NCBI GenBank assembly: GCA_003650445.1
Contig: QMQE01000103.1
Span: 1-9,083 of the forward strand
Reading direction: 5' to 3'
Origin: Acidobacteriota bacterium
GTDB lineage: Bacteria; Acidobacteriota; Holophagae; Thermotomaculales; Thermotomaculaceae
Length of the DNA: 9,083 nt
Shown here: positions 5,487 through 9,083 of the stretch, one piece after another
How the letters are laid out: each line of letters starts with the position of its first letter
How positions within the stretch are numbered: position 1 is the first letter of the stretch
The notes under the pieces: model-generated
The model's input: the letters and a program-made list of their open reading frames with translations, nothing else
Database searches by the model: none
Told to the model about the DNA's origin: nothing
Program-made: the position numbers and the translations under genes

Positions 5487-6483
5487 GTTTCGGAAAGATC
5501 CGGTACAAAACCGCTGGGTGATCATTGATCCGGATTATCCTATTGATGACCGGGGGTTGTACACGGTGGATTTGCCCGACGATCTCCCCGCCCTTGACCC
5601 GGACTGCCCCTTTTGTCCCGGCAGGGAGGCTCTGGTTGGCCCGGAGCTTCTTCGCTATAATTTTATTCCCAAGGATGGTGTTGACTGGGACATTCGTGTT
5701 GTTCCCAACCGGGTGCCGGTTTTACGGGTGGAGACGCAGATAGAGAAGGAAGCAGATGGCATCTACGACTGGATGAGCGGGGTGGGTGCGGACGAAATTC
5801 TCATTGAATCCCCTTACCACAACGATTTGCCTCACCGCATCCAGCCCAACCGGGTGGAACAGGTTTTCTGGGCCATTCACGACCGGATTCTGGACCTGAG
5901 GAAAGATACAAGGCTAAATTACCTGTTTTATTTCAAGAATTTCGGACATCAGGCAGGGGACGTTGTAGTTCATCCCCACTCCCGGATGATCGGGACTCCC
6001 TTCATTCCGGCAACGGTGGAAGAGGAGCTTTTGGGCGGTGAAGAATACTTCGACTTGAAAGAGCGCTGTGTTTTCTGTGACATGGTCAAGCAGGAGATGA
6101 AGGCCGGACTCCGAATGGTGGCTGAAAATGAATATTTTATCTCATTTTGCCCCTATGCCTCCCGCTATCCCTTTGAGACATGGATTATCCCTACCGGGCA
6201 TCTGAGCCATTTTGAGGCCTCTTCCAAGAATCATCTGTATAATCTGGCTGAAATCTACACTGAAACCTTTAAAAAACTCCACAAGGTTCTGGAGAACGTC
6301 CCCTTTGCCATGGTGATGCACAATGGCCCATTGCAGGAAGAGGATCTTCCGTACTTTCACTGGCATCTGGAGATTTATCCCATTCTCACCTGTTGTCCCG
6401 GCCAGGCTATGGGCGGCCAGATCTATACCAACCCGGTGGCACCGGAACAGGCCGCCGCCGCCCTCAGGGGCGAAAGCGAATAG
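5479..6483 (+). CDS. galT: GalT-family (HIT superfamily) hexose-1-phosphate nucleotidylyltransferase with altered active site
   Basis: The 334-residue protein has the GalT two-half HIT fold. It opens MSEFRKDPVQNRWVII, like family members, which favours ATG 5479 over the in-frame GTG at 5473. Zinc ligands are visible: C43 and C46 (CPFC), H114 and H165. H167 is the predicted uridylylated histidine in HPHSR (165-169). The second half shows CVFCD, RYPFETWIIP (229-238) and YFHWHLEIYP (292-301). Classical GalT swaps UMP between UDP-glucose and galactose-1-phosphate. Here two conserved substrate-binding residues differ: the Gln after HPH[GS] is R169 (CGG, 5983-5985), and the Ser equivalent to E. coli S161 is V162. 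With branching enzyme upstream and glgA 4 bases downstream, a role in nucleotide-glucose metabolism is more likely than galactose use. Family membership is solid; the reaction is inferred. Confidence 0.85.
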   Translation: MSEFRKDPVQNRWVIIDPDYPIDDRGLYTVDLPDDLPALDPDCPFCPGREALVGPELLRYNFIPKDGVDWDIRVVPNRVPVLRVETQIEKEADGIYDWMSGVGADEILIESPYHNDLPHRIQPNRVEQVFWAIHDRILDLRKDTRLNYLFYFKNFGHQAGDVVVHPHSRMIGTPFIPATVEEELLGGEEYFDLKERCVFCDMVKQEMKAGLRMVAENEYFISFCPYASRYPFETWIIPTGHLSHFEASSKNHLYNLAEIYTETFKKLHKVLENVPFAMVMHNGPLQEEDLPYFHWHLEIYPILTCCPGQAMGGQIYTNPVAPEQAAAALRGESE

Positions 6484-6487
6484 CGCC

Positions 6488-7924
6488 ATGCATATTGTTT
6501 TCGGCGTAGCGGAGTACTACCCCCTGGTAAAAATGGGGGGGCTGGCGGATTTTGCCGGCAGTTTTACCGAAAAACTGGCAAAGCGGGGGCACATTGTTTC
6601 CGTAGTACTGCCCGGCTACAGTGCCATCGACCGGACAAATTTTCCGGTTGAGGCCACCGGGATTCAGTTCAGTATCCCCATTGGTAGCAAAACCGTATCC
6701 GGCTCTGTTTCAAAGATTCAAATATCGGAAAACCTGGCAGTTTACCTGATAGAAAACGAACACTATTTCAACCGCGAACACCTGTTCGGAACCGGGGATG
6801 AGGGCTACGGGGATAATGCAGAGCGCTTCCTGTTCTTTTCCCGTGCCATCCTGGAGCTGGCGGACAGGCTGGGGCAGGTGGATGTCTTTCACATGAATGA
6901 CTGGCACACTGCCATTGCCCTGTTTTACCTGAAAGAATATCACCGGAAGCTGGGGAAATTCACTGGCGCGAAATCCGTTCTCACCATCCACAACCTCGGC
7001 TATCAGGGCCTGTTCTGGCACCACGATATGCATTTGCTGAATATGGGCTGGGAATACTTTACGCCGGATGGAATTGAGTTTTACAACCATATCAGTTACC
7101 TGAAATCCGGCATGGTGTACGCGGATGAAATCACAACCGTCAGCCCATCCTATGCCCGTGAAATCCAGACCCCTGAATTTGGTTTTGGACTGGACGGTGT
7201 TCTTCGCTCACGGGCGGGGCATGTTACTGGTATTCTAAACGGAGTGGACTACAAACTCTGGAACCCCTGGTTTGACCCTCACATTGATTGTCGCTATTCA
7301 GCGAAACGTTTTGAGGGAAAGGCGGCGAATAAACTGGCACTACAGCGTGAAATGCAGCTGGCGGAGGTAGCGGACATTCCTCTTGTGACCATCATCACCC
7401 GGCTCACGGAACAAAAGGGGATTGACCTGATTCTGCCTGTATTTGATATGATGATGGAACTGGAAATTCAATTTGTGCTGCTCGGAACCGGGAAAAATGA
7501 ATTTGAGGACTTTTTCCGGGGTGCTGAGCACCGCTACAAGGGCCAGGTGGTGAGCTATCTCGACTACAGTGAAAAAATTGCCCACAGGATTCAGGCCGCC
7601 GGTGACATATACCTGATGCCGTCCCGATATGAACCCTGTGGCTTGAGCCAGCTCTATGCAATGAAATATGGGAACGTGCCGCTGGTTCGCCTGGTGGGGG
7701 GTCTCCGGGATACCGTCATCCCGGTTGAAAACGGGCTTGAATCTGCCAACGGATTCGGCTTTGAATACTACTCTCCCTACATGCTCTACGAAACCCTGAA
7801 AAAAGCGGTGGAATTGTACCGGGAAAATCAGGAAGCGTTTCGTACAATTGCGCAAAACGGCATGAAACTGAAATTCTCCTGGTCCGAAACGGTGAAACGC
7901 TATCTGGAAATATATAAGAAGTGA
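6488..7924 (+). CDS. glgA: GT5 glycogen (starch) synthase
   Basis: The 478-residue enzyme adds glucose from a nucleotide sugar (ADP-glucose in most bacteria) to growing alpha-1,4 chains. The N-terminal Rossmann domain begins with GVAEYYPLVKMGGLAD (6-21). K15 corresponds to the ADP-glucose-binding lysine of E. coli GlgA, although the usual KxGGL reads KMGGLADFAGS here. Further motifs are FHMNDWH (134-140), ILNGVDYKLWNP (249-260), ITRLTEQKGIDL (303-314, with R305 and K310) and PSRYEPCGLSQLYAMKYG (378-395) with E382, then VGGLRDTV. The length equals that of E. coli GlgA. The ATG at 6488 was chosen because the conserved N-terminus starts there; an upstream ATG at 6323 would only read through galT. 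It is last in the operon, four bases after the galT stop. Its own stop codon lies in a heptamer array. Confidence 0.95.
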   Translation: MHIVFGVAEYYPLVKMGGLADFAGSFTEKLAKRGHIVSVVLPGYSAIDRTNFPVEATGIQFSIPIGSKTVSGSVSKIQISENLAVYLIENEHYFNREHLFGTGDEGYGDNAERFLFFSRAILELADRLGQVDVFHMNDWHTAIALFYLKEYHRKLGKFTGAKSVLTIHNLGYQGLFWHHDMHLLNMGWEYFTPDGIEFYNHISYLKSGMVYADEITTVSPSYAREIQTPEFGFGLDGVLRSRAGHVTGILNGVDYKLWNPWFDPHIDCRYSAKRFEGKAANKLALQREMQLAEVADIPLVTIITRLTEQKGIDLILPVFDMMMELEIQFVLLGTGKNEFEDFFRGAEHRYKGQVVSYLDYSEKIAHRIQAAGDIYLMPSRYEPCGLSQLYAMKYGNVPLVRLVGGLRDTVIPVENGLESANGFGFEYYSPYMLYETLKKAVELYRENQEAFRTIAQNGMKLKFSWSETVKRYLEIYKK

Positions 7925-7948
7925 CTTGTGACTCGTGATTTGTGAATT
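7921..7948 (+). repeat. Heptamer array abutting the glgA stop codon
   Basis: Four 7-mers, GTGACTT, GTGACTC, GTGATTT, GTGAATT, begin so that the first contains the TGA stop of glgA (7922-7924). They share the GTGA core and gene-relative orientation with the array after the DUF4097 gene. Two TCAC-type heptamers in the opposite sense (about 8008-8021) could pair loosely with it. Confidence 0.7.
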
Positions 7949-8066
7949 GCTCAGAGGAGACAAGAGTGTCAAGATATTATTTCCCTATCTGTTTTCTTGC
8001 AAGTTACATGTCACGCATCACATCTCTTCTGTGTTGGTCAGAGGGTGTCACAGATAAGGAGTATGT
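7949..8066 (+). promoter_or_regulatory. Intergenic region before the glutamine amidotransferase
   Basis: A small hairpin TCTGTG/CACAGA (8028-8033 with 8049-8054) lies just before the ribosome binding site AAGGAG (8056-8061), which sets the ATG at 8067. No convincing promoter was found, so the downstream gene may be read through from glgA or have its own weak promoter. No T-tract terminator is visible after glgA. Confidence 0.4.
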
Positions 8067-8747
8067 ATGAAACAGGTACTGATTATCAACTGTTTTAAGC
8101 GGGACGATTATGCGAAAGACTTTGACCGCGCAATTTCCCGGAGGCTGGGACAAACGGATAGCCATGTGGTACGAATGACAGGGCTGAAATCTGCAACCGA
8201 CAGTTCTTCATTTTCCCACCTGATCATTTCTGGTTCTGAAACATCCGTCCTTGACAATTATCCGTGGACGGCAGCACTGGAAGAACTTGTTAGAAAATGG
8301 GTGGATGAAGAAAAACCGGTACTGGGCATTTGTTATGGACATCAGTTCCTTGCCCGGGCACTGGCGGGCCGCGATGCGGTTCGCCGCTCAAGAATACCGG
8401 AATTCGGATGGGCGGACATTGAATTAACCCCATGCACCCTATTCGGAAAGCTGAAGAGGCTGACTGCCATGGTCTCCCACTACGACGAAGTTTGCGAATT
8501 GCCGGAGACTGATTTCAGAATCTTTGCGAAAACGGTGCAATGTGGTATTCACGCGTTTCAATATCGGAATCTGCCGACCTGGGGCGTGCAGTTTCATCCC
8601 GAATACGGCCCGAAAGAGGCGGAATTCATCTTTCAGCAGGTGAGGAAAAGTGATCCCGGTTCGGAAAAATATTTCATCGGGACATCCCCTCAACCGGATG
8701 AACTGAAAGACTGTCGGCAGATCTTCGATAACTTTCTCGCCATGTGA
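8067..8747 (+). CDS. Stand-alone class I glutamine amidotransferase
   Basis: The 226-residue protein has the triad-type glutamine amidotransferase domain that frees ammonia from glutamine. The nucleophile elbow is LGICYGHQ (86-93) with C89, and the second signature WGVQFHPEYG (172-181) carries H177 and E179. LIISGSETSVLDNYPW (52-67) forms the usual oxyanion/early loop. It resembles the amidotransferase part of GMP synthase but has no synthetase domain. Such GMP synthase-like stand-alone proteins act on varied or unknown substrates, including gamma-glutamyl compounds. It has its own good ribosome binding site and lies 142 bases after glgA, so a link to glycogen metabolism is not implied. The acceptor or substrate cannot be told from sequence. 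Confidence 0.88.
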   Translation: MKQVLIINCFKRDDYAKDFDRAISRRLGQTDSHVVRMTGLKSATDSSSFSHLIISGSETSVLDNYPWTAALEELVRKWVDEEKPVLGICYGHQFLARALAGRDAVRRSRIPEFGWADIELTPCTLFGKLKRLTAMVSHYDEVCELPETDFRIFAKTVQCGIHAFQYRNLPTWGVQFHPEYGPKEAEFIFQQVRKSDPGSEKYFIGTSPQPDELKDCRQIFDNFLAM

Positions 8748-8800
8748 AGCTCAGAACGTATTTGAAATCGAGGGATTAAAATGGGAATAGAAGAGACTCA

Positions 8801-8827
8801 CCGCAGAGGCCGCAGAGCACGCAGAGG
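8801..8827. repeat. Three 9-mer tandem units
   Basis: CCGCAGAGG, CCGCAGAGC and ACGCAGAGG follow one another. The rest of 8748-8830 shows no gene and no clear terminator. This type of CGCAGAG array is often seen beside CACAAAGG-type repeats in bacterial intergenic DNA. Confidence 0.65.
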
Positions 8828-8830
8828 GGG

Positions 8831-8981
8831 AGGAGCGGAGGGGGAGAGGGAGAAGAATTTAACACAAGGGCACAACGTTCAGAAAAGATAGAACTAAGGT
8901 TCAGAAACGGGGAATGGCCAATCCCCTTCTTTCGCGCACTCGCACTTTCACTTGCACTCGACCGCAGGGAGGAGGAGAAGG
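8831..8981 (+). repeat. B-type dispersed repeat, copy 2
   Basis: It opens AGGAGCGGAG like window position 1 and carries the same body, including CGTTCAGAAAAGATAGAAC, the GGGGAATGGCCAATCCCC hairpin and TTCTTTCGCGCACTCGCAC. One base change relative to copies 1 and 3 lies just before the hairpin (CAGAAACGGGG). It is followed head to tail by copy 3. Confidence 0.85.
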
Positions 8982-9083
8982 GAATTCAACACAAAGGCAC
9001 AAGGGCACAAAGGACACAACGTTCAGAAAAGATAGAACTAAGGTTCAGAAGCGGGGAATGGCCAATCCCCTTCTTTCGCGCAC
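8982..9083 (+). repeat. B-type dispersed repeat, copy 3 (cut by window end)
   Basis: It begins with the long form of the head, GAATTCAACACAAAGG then CACAAGGGCACAAAGGACAC, as in the A repeats, but continues into the B body. It runs off the end of the window at TTCTTTCGCGCAC. Its last 69 bases equal positions 34-102. Confidence 0.85.

Noticed and set aside
6323..6487. Upstream extension of glgA
   Set aside because: It would lie wholly inside galT in another frame. The GT5 N-terminus with the conserved lysine at residue 15 starts at 6488.
1..9083. A circular plasmid or phage with terminal direct repeats
   Set aside because: The 69-bp end match lies in a repeat that has another copy nearby, and there are no replication, partition or phage genes. 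Housekeeping glycogen genes point to chromosome.
8831..9083. CRISPR array from regularly recurring B units
   Set aside because: Units are about 127-133 bp with no short spacers between identical short repeats, and there are no cas genes.

Overview
The window looks like a whole contig from a bacterium of middling GC content. Both ends lie in the same dispersed repeat, which is where assemblies usually break. No rRNA, tRNA or other phylogenetic marker is present, so the organism cannot be named. A perfect sigma70-type promoter, good Shine-Dalgarno sites, a GH57/GalT/GlgA glycogen cluster and abundant 'CACAAAGGCACAAGGG'-type degenerate repeats would fit an environmental lineage of the FCB/candidate-phylum kind. 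That is a guess.

Layout. (1) 1-728: repeat-rich DNA without a gene. It holds B-type repeats, a 300-bp A-type repeat with an elaborate predicted fold, an inverted B fragment, and two heptamer arrays. (2) 729-2805, minus strand: a tight three-gene operon with ATGA overlaps. In transcription order it is a PadR-type repressor, a HAAS/DUF1700 membrane protein and an exported DUF4097 beta-repeat protein. This is a known gene trio, thought to be a self-regulated envelope module. (3) 2806-3818: intergenic DNA with the PadR control region, a second A-type repeat, a 5'-truncated coding remnant, small hairpins and the strong promoter of the next operon. (4) 3819-7924, plus strand: a translationally coupled glycogen operon with a GH57 alpha-glucan branching enzyme, a GalT-family nucleotidylyltransferase and a GT5 glycogen synthase. 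GlgA extends alpha-1,4 chains, the GH57 enzyme adds branches, and the GalT-like protein probably handles sugar phosphate/nucleotide-sugar exchange that feeds GlgA. No ADP-glucose pyrophosphorylase or phosphorylase gene is in the window. (5) 8067-8747: a stand-alone class I glutamine amidotransferase with its own ribosome binding site. (6) 8748-9083: a 9-mer array and two tandem B repeats cut by the window end.

The two most interesting signals are these. First, the A-type repeat: both copies can fold into a very compact four-way junction of about 127 nt. The copies differ at only three positions there. Two of those form a compensatory G-C to A-T pair and the third sits in an existing mismatch. 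Second, the GalT-family protein carries HPHSR where the family has HPH[GS]Q, and Val where the family has the phosphate-contacting Ser, so its chemistry may differ from classical GalT.
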